Positions 1 through 6,030 of a stretch of DNA of 9,974 nt are shown in pieces (position 1 is the stretch's first letter; each line of letters begins with the position of its first letter). Under the pieces are notes generated by a model, which did not search any database, had not been told where the DNA came from, and saw nothing but the letters and a program-made list of their open reading frames with translations. The position numbers and the translations under genes were made by a program. The stretch lies in assembly GCA_902803745.1 (NCBI GenBank), contig CADCRB010000037.1:1-9974 (forward strand). Reading direction: 5' to 3'. Source of the stretch: an uncultured Lachnospiraceae bacterium. Its GTDB lineage: Bacteria; Bacillota; Clostridia; Lachnospirales; Lachnospiraceae.

Positions 1-12
1 AGCTATCTCGCC
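1..12 (-). tRNA. 5' end of a tRNA gene, cut by the window edge
   Basis: Read on the minus strand, bases 12 down to 1 are GGCGAGATAGCT. This is the usual start of a bacterial tRNA: seven acceptor-stem bases, then TAGCT as the start of the D arm. The rest lies outside the window, so the anticodon and identity cannot be read. A second copy of the same 5' end at 151-133 continues as CAGTTG, the expected D-arm/D-loop sequence, which supports reading this one as tRNA. It could instead be another truncated copy. The likely promoter is the consensus site at 203-232. Confidence 0.45.
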
Positions 13-24
13 ATAAAAATATCA

Positions 25-139
25 CAGTTGCACATATATGAATCGTGAGCAGCCCGCTCCGCGTGCTCTTACGAGCCCATTCGCGCAAGGCGCTCATAAA
101 CGGGCTTCAAAATCAGCCAAAGGGCTGATTTTGCAACTG
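25..139 (-). ncRNA. Structured three-hairpin element closed by an 8-bp stem
   Basis: CAGTTGCA at 25-32 and TGCAACTG at 132-139 are exact reverse complements and can form a closing stem. Three hairpins lie end to end inside it. The first is 43-74: a 4-bp stem 43-46/71-74, a 2-base bulge, then GAGCA 47-51 with TGCTC 64-68. The second is 74-106: AGCCC 74-78 with GGGCT 102-106, enclosing GCGC 83-86/90-93 with loop AAG. The third is 109-132: a perfect 10-bp stem AAAATCAGCC/GGCTGATTTT with loop AAAG. Together these give a four-way-junction fold. The pairings work on either strand, so it could be a palindromic DNA repeat rather than an RNA. The minus-strand promoter at 203-232 would transcribe it. 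An open frame across it (38-241 plus) has no ribosome binding site and is judged spurious. RNA status is inference. Confidence 0.4.
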
Positions 140-202
140 AGCTATCTCGCCATATCCATATTAATACGATTCAGTATTTGCATTTCGCAATGCGCAAGCG
201 AT

Positions 203-232
203 ATTATACAATTACGTAATAAATCGTGTCAA
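203..232 (-). promoter_or_regulatory. Consensus sigma-A promoter reading left into the tRNA region
   Basis: On the minus strand TTGACA (232-227) is followed after 18 bases by TATAAT (208-203). Both hexamers match the housekeeping consensus perfectly. Transcription should start near 196 and run leftwards through the tRNA 5' fragment, the hairpin element and the tRNA at the window edge. Strong promoters of this type are usual for tRNA operons. Confidence 0.8.
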
Positions 233-250
233 GTAAACTAAATAGAATGA

Positions 251-352
251 ATGAAACTGGAACAGCCATTGATGGGAAACTTCAAAAGCGGGAAGAAAGT
301 GGCTGGTCGGGAAGATGAAAGTGACTCGAAACGGATGGGGGTGACGGTATGA
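251..352 (+). CDS. Possible 33-residue upstream small ORF
   Basis: An ATG at 251 opens a 33-codon frame with a basic, polar product starting MKLEQPLMGNFKSGKK. It ends in TGA at 350-352, sharing the ATGA junction with the start of the next gene at 349. Such four-base overlaps are typical of translationally coupled genes, which is the only reason to list it. There is no clear ribosome binding site upstream of 251, no family is recognised, and a frame this short can arise by chance. It may be a leader peptide or non-coding 5' leader. Confidence 0.2.
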   Translation: MKLEQPLMGNFKSGKKVAGREDESDSKRMGVTV

Positions 353-615
353 AGGCGGATAACTATGATGAATGGCTGGAGTACTTCGTGATGGATCACA
401 ATATCAGCCCAAATAACGTGATCTATGAAGGAATTGTTGACGGAAAGATGTTCCATATGACGTATCGTGAACTTTTTGAGAAAGTTCACGATTATATTGG
501 AATGAGGAGACGGCTGAGGGAAGACTTTTGCAATGCGGCATATACTGGTGAGTCAATAGACGAAGCCGCATCAAAGATCGTTCAGGAAGAGCTGGTTGAT
601 AACGGGCTGGTGTAA
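349..615 (+). CDS. Small acidic protein of unknown function
   Basis: This is an 88-residue protein I do not recognise. It is soluble in appearance, rich in Asp/Glu, and has no signal peptide, membrane segment or Cys-based metal motif. The N-terminal half is aromatic-rich (YDEWLEYF, then FHMTYRELFEKVHDYI near residues 34-50). The C-terminal third looks helical and acidic. The ATG start follows a G-rich stretch GGGGGTG (337-343), an acceptable ribosome binding site. The gene ends 3 bases before the glycosyltransferase, so the two are almost certainly co-transcribed and perhaps coupled. A role as partner or regulator of that enzyme is possible but unsupported beyond position. Confidence 0.7.
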   Translation: MKADNYDEWLEYFVMDHNISPNNVIYEGIVDGKMFHMTYRELFEKVHDYIGMRRRLREDFCNAAYTGESIDEAASKIVQEELVDNGLV

Positions 616-618
616 GTT

Positions 619-1356
619 TTGGAAAATAGTGAGCTTTTTGGAATTACTTATGCAGCAGGAAATATGAATGCCGCCGTTTCTGAGGTTCTTGCCCGTGTGA
701 AGGAATTACGCGGCAGATATATCTGCTTTTCTAATGTCCATACTCTTGTCACGGCTGTAGAGAATGAAAAATACAAAAGAGTACTTAACGGCGCGGAATA
801 CACCTTTCCGGATGGGGCCCCCATAGCATGGAAGCTCCGCAGGAACGGAATGTCTGAGGCAGACAGGATAGCGGGGCCTGATTTCATGGAGGAAGTGTTT
901 AAGGCGACCGCTGACGGAGAGACATCGCATTTCTTTTATGGATCAGGCAGACAAGTGCTGGAAAAACTTGAGGCATCTGTTAGGGAAAGGTATCCCCAAA
1001 TAAACATAGCGGGAAGCTTTGCACCCCCGTACAGAAAGCTTTCTGCAGATGAAGACAAAAAGATTGTTTCTATGCTGAATAGTTCCGGAGCAGATATTAT
1101 CTGGGTAGGTCTCGGAGCTCCCAAGCAGGAGATATTCATGTATCTTCACAGACATCAGGTTGAGGGAGTTATGATAGGGGTCGGCGCCGGATTTGATCTT
1201 CAGGCAGGTCTGGTCAGGAGGGCTCCGCTATGGATGCAGAAAATGTCACTGGAATGGCTGTACAGACTTTATAATGAACCTAAAAGACTTGCAAAGCGAT
1301 ATCTCGTAACAAATACAAAATTTATTAAATATTGTCTTCTCTCGAAAAAACAATGA
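619..1356 (+). CDS. WecG/TagA/CpsF-family glycosyltransferase (GT26)
   Basis: This 245-residue protein has the full set of GT26 features. The N-terminal strand LFGITYAAGNMNAAV is present, then FSNVHTLV around 37-44 and FPDGAPIAW at 63-71, whose D65 lies where the family's proposed catalytic Asp sits. RIAGPDFM follows at 83-90. GLGAPKQE (164-171) and GVGAGFD (187-193) come next, and the C-terminal appendage is RRAPLWMQKMSLEWLYRLYNEPKR. Family members transfer N-acetylmannosamine or related sugars from UDP donors to a lipid-linked sugar at the inner membrane face, for teichoic acid, enterobacterial common antigen or capsule. The donor here cannot be told. The start is TTG at 619; the internal ATG at 664 would remove the conserved first strand. 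It follows the small unknown protein by 3 bases and has no other glycan gene beside it. Confidence 0.9.
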   Translation: MENSELFGITYAAGNMNAAVSEVLARVKELRGRYICFSNVHTLVTAVENEKYKRVLNGAEYTFPDGAPIAWKLRRNGMSEADRIAGPDFMEEVFKATADGETSHFFYGSGRQVLEKLEASVRERYPQINIAGSFAPPYRKLSADEDKKIVSMLNSSGADIIWVGLGAPKQEIFMYLHRHQVEGVMIGVGAGFDLQAGLVRRAPLWMQKMSLEWLYRLYNEPKRLAKRYLVTNTKFIKYCLLSKKQ

Positions 1357-1410
1357 CCGGACCAGACAGGATCGTAGCAAAAAACGGGGCAGGATCAGGC
1401 TTCGGTTTCT

Positions 1411-1902
1411 TCAGCTCAGCATTTTGGCTGGATCAAACTCCGGATCTATTGCCAAAACCGCATTTTTGAAACGCCGGTCGTGCGACACATCTTCGCCAAA
1501 CCAGGCAGGAGGATTGAATTCTCCTGCGGCATCAGTGGAAGGGAATTCCACCTCGACTATTTTTAACGGGGAAAAGGGCTCATCAAAAATATCCAGCTCT
1601 GCGCATAATTCAGTACCTTCAAGCGGTATGCGGTATCTTTTCTTTTTTATTATTCTGCCGTCACATTTCGGCAACATATGCTCAAAGGCTTCTTTGGTGA
1701 GAGGGAGATTATATTCTGTATGGGATATGTCATTATCGCTTATTCCTTTATAAGTCAGTATGTAATCATCATTTTCACGCCTTATGCGTACGGTGGGATG
1801 TTCGTTCAGATATGCCTGTTCCATTTCGATGCATTCATATCGTGAAAGGTCATCCGGTACAGTAAGTACACGCCATTTTCTCTCTATTTCCATGTTGTCC
1901 AT
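1411..1902 (-). CDS. CYTH-domain (triphosphate tunnel metalloenzyme) protein
   Basis: This single-domain protein of 163 residues has the CYTH signature ExExK near the N terminus (MEIERKW, E5/E7/K9). Further tunnel residues follow: VRIRRE (38-43), the Lys of TYKG (about 52), IIKKKRYRIP (84-93), ELDIFDEP (102-109) and IVEVEF (115-120). These charged strands form the eight-stranded tunnel that binds triphosphates with a divalent metal. Members include inorganic triphosphatases, thiamine triphosphatases and class IV adenylate cyclases. Bacterial single-domain forms are most often tripolyphosphatases, but the substrate is not readable here. The chosen ATG at 1902 has GGGGTGA at a good distance. 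A GTG at 1911 lies inside that ribosome binding site, and the ATG at 1893 begins exactly at MEIERKW. The gene converges on the glycosyltransferase with a 54-base gap. Confidence 0.87.
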   Translation of the reverse strand: MDNMEIERKWRVLTVPDDLSRYECIEMEQAYLNEHPTVRIRRENDDYILTYKGISDNDISHTEYNLPLTKEAFEHMLPKCDGRIIKKKRYRIPLEGTELCAELDIFDEPFSPLKIVEVEFPSTDAAGEFNPPAWFGEDVSHDRRFKNAVLAIDPEFDPAKMLS

Positions 1903-1937
1903 AAGTGTCACCCCGCAGTATATTGATCAATGAACTA

Positions 1938-1950
1938 ATCTGTAACAGAT
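1938..1950. promoter_or_regulatory. Perfect 13-base palindrome between divergent genes
   Basis: ATCTGTAACAGAT is a perfect inverted repeat with 6-base arms around a central A. It lies between the divergent CYTH and DJ-1 genes, 36 bases from the CYTH start. It overlaps the best -35-like sequence for the plus-strand gene. A small dimeric regulator could bind such a site; no known regulator's box is recognised. Confidence 0.3.
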
Positions 1951-1970
1951 AGTGATGTATGTGGTAATAT
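1942..1970 (+). promoter_or_regulatory. Weak candidate promoter for the DJ-1 family gene
   Basis: GTAACA (1942-1947) and TAATAT (1965-1970) are separated by 17 bases. Neither hexamer is a perfect match to TTGACA/TATAAT. An overlapping TATGAT at 1968-1973 is a better -10 but lacks a -35 at the right distance. The gene is divergent from its left neighbour, so some promoter must lie in this gap. Confidence 0.3.
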
Positions 1971-2020
1971 GATACAGTAAAGCAGATATGTATTCAAAGG
2001 GGTATGATAAGGAGGCGGAT

Positions 2021-2575
2021 ATGAGTAAGAAAATAGCGGTTTTCCTGGCGGACGGATTTGAAGAGGGGGAGGCTGTAGTGCCTATAGACATAGCTCGAAG
2101 AGCTGGTATTGAAGTTGTGATGCTGTCAATATCTGATGAGATATACGTAAAGGGGAGTCACGATATATTATTGAAGGCAGATGCTCTGCTTTCGGATACA
2201 GACCTTGATCAGTTTGATATGATCATGCTTCCCGGAGGGATGCCCGGGACGGCAAACCTCGAGGCATCGGAGAAGGTAAGGGTGGCGCTTACTGCCGCTG
2301 AAAAAGGCGGAAAGTATCTTGCAGCCATCTGCGCTGCACCGAGGCTGCTGGGATCGCTGGGAATCCTTAACGGTAAAAGAGCAACGGTCTATCCCGGAAA
2401 TGAGGATTACCTGAAGGATGCGGAATATGACAGGGAGGCGAAGGCAGTAACTGACGGCAGGATCATAACCGGAAGAGGGATGGGTTGTGCTACAGAATTC
2501 GGAGCTCATATCGTCGCTGCTCTTACAGACAGGGAGACGGCCGATACAATCCTGTCGGCCATTCAGCACAGCTGA
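2021..2575 (+). CDS. DJ-1/PfpI (YajL-like) family protein
   Basis: This protein is 184 residues, close to DJ-1 and YajL in length. It has the flavodoxin-like start KKIAVFLADGFEEGEAV, with the conserved Glu at 17, and then IDIARRAGIEVVML. The oxyanion region is LPGGMPG (70-76), and the nucleophile elbow AAICAAPRLLG places the reactive Cys at 104. VYPGNED and GRGMGCATEFG complete the family pattern. Relatives act as oxidative-stress or carbonyl-response proteins, with proposed glyoxalase or deglycase activity. Related Clostridial proteins are often labelled ThiJ/PfpI or 4-methyl-5-thiazole phosphate biosynthesis, probably wrongly. The start at 2021 is fixed by AAGGAGG at 2009-2015, five bases upstream; an in-frame ATG at 1988 would add 11 unconserved residues across that site. 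It appears to be a single-gene unit. Confidence 0.9.
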   Translation: MSKKIAVFLADGFEEGEAVVPIDIARRAGIEVVMLSISDEIYVKGSHDILLKADALLSDTDLDQFDMIMLPGGMPGTANLEASEKVRVALTAAEKGGKYLAAICAAPRLLGSLGILNGKRATVYPGNEDYLKDAEYDREAKAVTDGRIITGRGMGCATEFGAHIVAALTDRETADTILSAIQHS

Positions 2576-2626
2576 TCTTACCTGTGTCAGTGGCTTAGCC
2601 AAGGCAGGTGGCAAAAATGATTTTGA

Positions 2627-2655
2627 TTGAAAGGATCGGTCATATATGCTACAAT
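2627..2655 (+). promoter_or_regulatory. Extended -10 promoter of the tig-clpP-clpX cluster
   Basis: TTGAAA (2627-2632) and TACAAT (2650-2655) are 17 bases apart, and TG at 2647-2648 gives an extended -10. Each hexamer matches the consensus in five of six positions. Transcription should begin near 2662, giving a leader of about 63 bases before tig. No CIRCE or CtsR-like heat-shock operator is visible around it, so basal housekeeping expression is likely. Confidence 0.75.
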
Positions 2656-2724
2656 AACAAATCGTACTGTTTTGGATGAAACATCAGGTACATAGGTATA
2701 ACTTGAAAGGAATTATTAGTAAAA

Positions 2725-4101
2725 ATGAGTGTACAGGTTGAAAAGTTGGAACACAGCATGGCTAAGCTTACAATAGAGCTTCCGGCTGAAGAGCTGGAAA
2801 AAGCTATGCAGAAGGCGTATTTGAAGCAAAGATCCAGAATAGCCATTCCCGGATTCAGAAAGGGCAAGGTGCCCAGACCCGTTATCGAAAAGATGTATGG
2901 TCCTGAGGTCTTCTATGAGGAAGCGGCTGAGAATATCATTAATGAATCATATCCGGATGCGGTGACCGAGTCAGGAGAGGATATTGTTTCAAGACCGGAA
3001 ATATCTGTGGTCCAGCTTGAAAAGAACAAGCCGTTTATTTATACAGCAGAGGTGGCTCTGAAACCCCCTGTGGAGCTTGGAAAGTATAAAGGGATCAAGG
3101 TTGAGCCGGTGGATACGGTCGTGACTGATGATGAGGTCGATGAGGAGATAAAGAAAGAGCTTAACAAGAACTCCCGTCGTGTAGATGTTACTGACCGGGC
3201 TGCGAAAAATGGAGATATAGTCCTTATTGATTATTCCGGTAGTGTTGACGGGGAGAAGTTTGACGGTGGAACGGCTGAGGATCACAGACTTGAGCTTGGA
3301 TCACATTCATTTATCGATACGTTTGAGGATCAGATAGAAGGACATAATATCGGAGATGAGTTTGACGTAAATGTTACATTCCCCGAGGATTATCATGAAA
3401 AGAGTCTTGAAGGAAAGCAGGCTGTGTTTGCTGTAAAGCTCAAGGGCATCACGGAGAAGCAGGTGCCGGAGCTGGATGATGATTTTGTGTCAGATGTATC
3501 GGAATTTGATACAGTGGAAGACTACAAGGCTGATATAAAGCAGTCTCTAGAGGACAAAAAGAAGGCGGCTGCCAGAAGGAAAAAAGAGGACGAGGCAGTG
3601 AAGGCGCTGGTCGAAGATTCCAGAATGGAGATCCCTCAGCCTATGATAGATACTGAGGCTGACCAGCTGATACAGGGATATGACAGCAGGATGAGATCAC
3701 AGGGGCTGGATCTTAAGCAGTATCTGCAATACACGGGCATGACGGCTGAAAAGCTTAAGGATGACATGAAAGAGCAGGCAAAGCTCAACATAGAGAGCAG
3801 ACTGGTGCTTGAGGCTGTGGCAGATGCTGAGAAGATCGAGGTCTCAGATGAGGAGATAGAAAAAGAGATTCAGGAGATGGCCGATAATTACGGAATGCCC
3901 CTTGACAGCATGAAATCACTCATAACGGACAATGAAAGGAAGTCAATAAGCACGGACCTGAAGATAAAAAAGGCTGTGGATTTGATCATTGAGAGTTCGG
4001 TAGAGGATGCTTCAAAGAAAACCGTAAAGGCTGATGACGGCGATGAAGTGATCGAAAAGAAGATACCGAAGAAAAAAACCAAGTCGTCAAAAGAAGAATA
4101 A
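2725..4101 (+). CDS. tig: Trigger factor, ribosome-associated chaperone and prolyl isomerase
   Basis: This protein of 458 residues is slightly longer than typical trigger factors (about 430). Residues 1-145 form the ribosome-binding domain, starting MSVQVEKLEHSMAKLTIELP. The ribosome-docking loop GFRKGKVP is at 43-50, where GFRK contacts the large-subunit protein L23. An FKBP-type prolyl isomerase domain spans about 163-242 (GDIVLIDYSGSVDGEKFDGG through AVFAVKLKGI). The remaining helical arms form the C-terminal chaperone cradle. The last 30 or so residues are a Lys-rich charged tail, which explains the extra length. It binds nascent chains at the tunnel exit in the cytoplasm. The start follows AAAGGA at 2706-2711 with a rather long spacer. 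clpP follows after 21 bases. Confidence 0.97.
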   Translation: MSVQVEKLEHSMAKLTIELPAEELEKAMQKAYLKQRSRIAIPGFRKGKVPRPVIEKMYGPEVFYEEAAENIINESYPDAVTESGEDIVSRPEISVVQLEKNKPFIYTAEVALKPPVELGKYKGIKVEPVDTVVTDDEVDEEIKKELNKNSRRVDVTDRAAKNGDIVLIDYSGSVDGEKFDGGTAEDHRLELGSHSFIDTFEDQIEGHNIGDEFDVNVTFPEDYHEKSLEGKQAVFAVKLKGITEKQVPELDDDFVSDVSEFDTVEDYKADIKQSLEDKKKAAARRKKEDEAVKALVEDSRMEIPQPMIDTEADQLIQGYDSRMRSQGLDLKQYLQYTGMTAEKLKDDMKEQAKLNIESRLVLEAVADAEKIEVSDEEIEKEIQEMADNYGMPLDSMKSLITDNERKSISTDLKIKKAVDLIIESSVEDASKKTVKADDGDEVIEKKIPKKKTKSSKEE

Positions 4102-4122
4102 ATATTAACAGGAGGTTGGGAT

Positions 4123-4740
4123 ATGCTGGTACCTACCGTCATAGAGACCACTAATCGTGGCGAGAGAGCATATGACATTTATTCCAGATTATTAAAGGAA
4201 AGAATAATATTTCTAGGGGACGAGGTTAATTCACATACTGCCGGCCTTGTGGTGGCACAGATCTTATTCCTTGAAGCAGAGGATCCGGATAAGGATATAC
4301 ATTTTTATATAGACTCTCCCGGTGGATCGGTCACTGACGGTATGGCGATTTATGACACGATGCAGTATGTGAAATGTGATGTGTCAACCATTTGCATAGG
4401 CATGGCTGCATCTATGGGTGCCTTTCTTCTTGCAGGTGGTGCAAAGGGAAAGAGGATGATACTTCCAAATGCGGAGGTTATGATCCATCAGCCGTCCGGC
4501 GGAACACAGGGCCAGGCTACAGAGATCCAGATCGCAGCTGAACATATTTTAAGAACCAAAAAGAAATTGAACGAGATCCTTGCGGCAAATACGGGTCAAC
4601 CGGTGGAGAAGGTTGCAGAGGATACCGAGAGAGATAACTGGCTTAGTGCCGAGGAGGCTCTGGAATACGGCATCGTGGATAAGATCATCGAAAAGAGGCC
4701 GGAATCTGATAACGAGGATGATAAGAAGGATAAGGATTGA
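4123..4740 (+). CDS. clpP: ATP-dependent Clp protease proteolytic subunit
   Basis: This is a 205-residue serine peptidase of family S14. The catalytic triad is complete: S97 in GMAASMGAF, H122 in VMIHQPSGG and D171 in ERDNWLSAEEA, at the same positions as the mature E. coli enzyme. The oxyanion segment IDSPGGSV (63-70) and the processing/axial-loop N terminus MLVPTVIETTNRGERAYDIYSRLL are typical. It forms the barrel of two seven-membered rings that degrades proteins fed in by ClpX or ClpC. AGGAGG at 4110-4115 is a strong ribosome binding site. The C-terminal tail is unusually charged (DNEDDKKDKD). clpX begins only 3 bases after the stop. Confidence 0.98.
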   Translation: MLVPTVIETTNRGERAYDIYSRLLKERIIFLGDEVNSHTAGLVVAQILFLEAEDPDKDIHFYIDSPGGSVTDGMAIYDTMQYVKCDVSTICIGMAASMGAFLLAGGAKGKRMILPNAEVMIHQPSGGTQGQATEIQIAAEHILRTKKKLNEILAANTGQPVEKVAEDTERDNWLSAEEALEYGIVDKIIEKRPESDNEDDKKDKD

Positions 4741-4743
4741 TCC

Positions 4744-6012
4744 ATGTCAACAAAGATAGGATTCGGAGAAGAGGATATCAGATGCTCGTTCTGCGGCAAG
4801 ACGCAGGAGCAGGTGCACAAGCTCATAGCCGGGCCCAGCGGCACTTATATTTGCGATGAGTGTGTTGCTATATGCGCAGACATCATTGACGAAGAGGATG
4901 AATCACAGGGCGGGGAAGGCGATCTCAACATCAATCTGCTGAAACCGGAAGAAATCAATGATTTCCTCAATGAATATGTGATAGGGCAGGATGATGCAAA
5001 GAAGGTACTGTCGGTAGCAGTCTATAATCATTATAAGAGAATACTTGCACCGCAGGATGACGGGGTTGAGCTTCAGAAAAGTAATATTATGCTTCTGGGT
5101 CCTACCGGATCCGGAAAGACTCTCCTTGCCCAAACGCTTGCAAGAATAATCAATGTTCCATTTGCGATTGCTGATGCCACCAGTCTGACTGAAGCCGGAT
5201 ATGTGGGAGAAGACGTAGAGAATATCCTGCTTAAAGTGATACAGGCGGCAGATTATGATATCGAAAGAGCTCAGGTAGGAATAATATATATTGATGAGAT
5301 AGATAAAATCGCAAGAAAGGCAGAGAATGTATCAATTACCCGTGATGTGTCCGGAGAGGGAGTGCAGCAGGCTCTTCTCAAGATAATCGAGGGAACTCTG
5401 GCTTCCGTGCCTCCGCAGGGCGGGAGAAAGCATCCCCATCAGGAGATGATTCAGATAGATACCACTAATATCCTGTTCATTGTGGGCGGCGCATTTGAAG
5501 GACTTGATAAGGTCGTGGAAACAAGGCTTGATACGAAGTCTATCGGATTTGCTGCAGAGATCGGCGCCAATAAAGAGAAGACAATGAATGAGGCGCTGCA
5601 TCATGTGCAGCCTGAGGATCTGGTAAAATACGGTATCATACCGGAATTTATTGGAAGACTGCCGGTTACCGTTGCACTGGATAATCTGGATAAGGATGCA
5701 TTGGTAAGGATACTTACTGAACCAAAGAATGCGATCATAAAACAGTATAAAAAGCTCCTTGACCTTGACGGAGTCAAGCTTACCTTTGATGACGCGGCTG
5801 TAGAGGCCATAGCGGAGAAGGCGGTAAAGCGTAAGACTGGTGCCAGAGGACTAAGATCCATAATAGAAGAGACAATGACGGATGTGATGTTCAGAGTACC
5901 ATCTGATGAGTCGATAAACGAGGTCGTTATCACCAGAGAATCGGTAGAGAACGGAACAGCACCGCTGGAAGTAAGATTTGATCAGAAGAAAAAGAAAGTC
6001 ACCCCGTCATAA
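4744..6012 (+). CDS. clpX: ClpX, AAA+ unfoldase subunit of the ClpXP protease
   Basis: This protein has 422 residues, the usual length. The N-terminal zinc-binding domain has C14/C17 and C37/C40. The AAA+ core shows Walker A GPTGSGKT (119-126), the pore-1 loop GYVG (152-155), Walker B IIYIDEID (180-187), the RKH pore loop (228-230), GIIPEFIGRLPV with the arginine finger (298-309) and sensor 2 GARGLRS (366-372). The IGF loop that docks on ClpP is at 267-269. ClpX unfolds tagged or damaged substrates and threads them into ClpP. The start is set by AAGGA just upstream at the clpP 3' end. The last codons form the left arm of a hairpin that covers the next gene's ribosome binding site. Confidence 0.98.
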   Translation: MSTKIGFGEEDIRCSFCGKTQEQVHKLIAGPSGTYICDECVAICADIIDEEDESQGGEGDLNINLLKPEEINDFLNEYVIGQDDAKKVLSVAVYNHYKRILAPQDDGVELQKSNIMLLGPTGSGKTLLAQTLARIINVPFAIADATSLTEAGYVGEDVENILLKVIQAADYDIERAQVGIIYIDEIDKIARKAENVSITRDVSGEGVQQALLKIIEGTLASVPPQGGRKHPHQEMIQIDTTNILFIVGGAFEGLDKVVETRLDTKSIGFAAEIGANKEKTMNEALHHVQPEDLVKYGIIPEFIGRLPVTVALDNLDKDALVRILTEPKNAIIKQYKKLLDLDGVKLTFDDAAVEAIAEKAVKRKTGARGLRSIIEETMTDVMFRVPSDESINEVVITRESVENGTAPLEVRFDQKKKKVTPS

Positions 6013-6024
6013 AGGGGTGATTTT
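5999..6024 (+). promoter_or_regulatory. Hairpin at clpX stop that masks the engB ribosome binding site
   Basis: TCACCCC (5999-6005) pairs perfectly with GGGGTGA (6014-6020) around an 8-base loop that contains the clpX stop codon (6010-6012), followed by TTTT (6021-6024). The right arm is also the only good ribosome binding site for engB (ATG 6031). Ribosomes finishing clpX would melt the stem, so translational coupling is one reading. With its short T-run it could also be a weak terminator or attenuator that lowers expression downstream. Confidence 0.5.
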
Positions 6025-6030
6025 GCTGAT

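Larger units (their letters stand above)
1..154 (-). repeat. Direct repeat of a tRNA 5' end flanking a small element
   Basis: AGCTATCTCGCCATA occurs at 1-15 and again at 140-154, a perfect 15-base direct repeat with a 139-base period. On the minus strand each copy is the 5' end of a tRNA. The copy at 151-133 extends to GGCGAGATAGCTCAGTTG and then breaks into unrelated hairpin DNA, with no anticodon arm, T arm or 3' acceptor strand. It is therefore a fragment, not a working tRNA. The left copy may extend past the window, so the true repeat may be longer. The arrangement suggests duplication of the tRNA start when the intervening element was inserted or copied. Confidence 0.6.

Noticed and set aside
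38..241. 67-codon plus-strand open frame over the left-end element
   Set aside because: It runs through the palindromic hairpins and the antisense of a tRNA fragment, has no ribosome binding site, and its composition is that of translated repeat DNA. If annotated elsewhere it is probably a spurious product of the same repeat.
1357..1410. Bidirectional terminator between the convergent glycosyltransferase and CYTH genes
   Set aside because: The 54-base gap has short A-runs and a direct repeat CAGGATC but no stem followed by a T-run on either strand.
2580..2609. Possible terminator after the DJ-1 gene
   Set aside because: ACCTG/CAGGT with an inner TGGC/GCCA stem can fold, but the arms are interrupted and no T-run follows, so intrinsic termination is not supported.
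2627..2724. Heat-shock operator upstream of tig
   Set aside because: I looked for the CIRCE inverted repeat and CtsR-type direct heptads; neither is visible in the promoter or leader.
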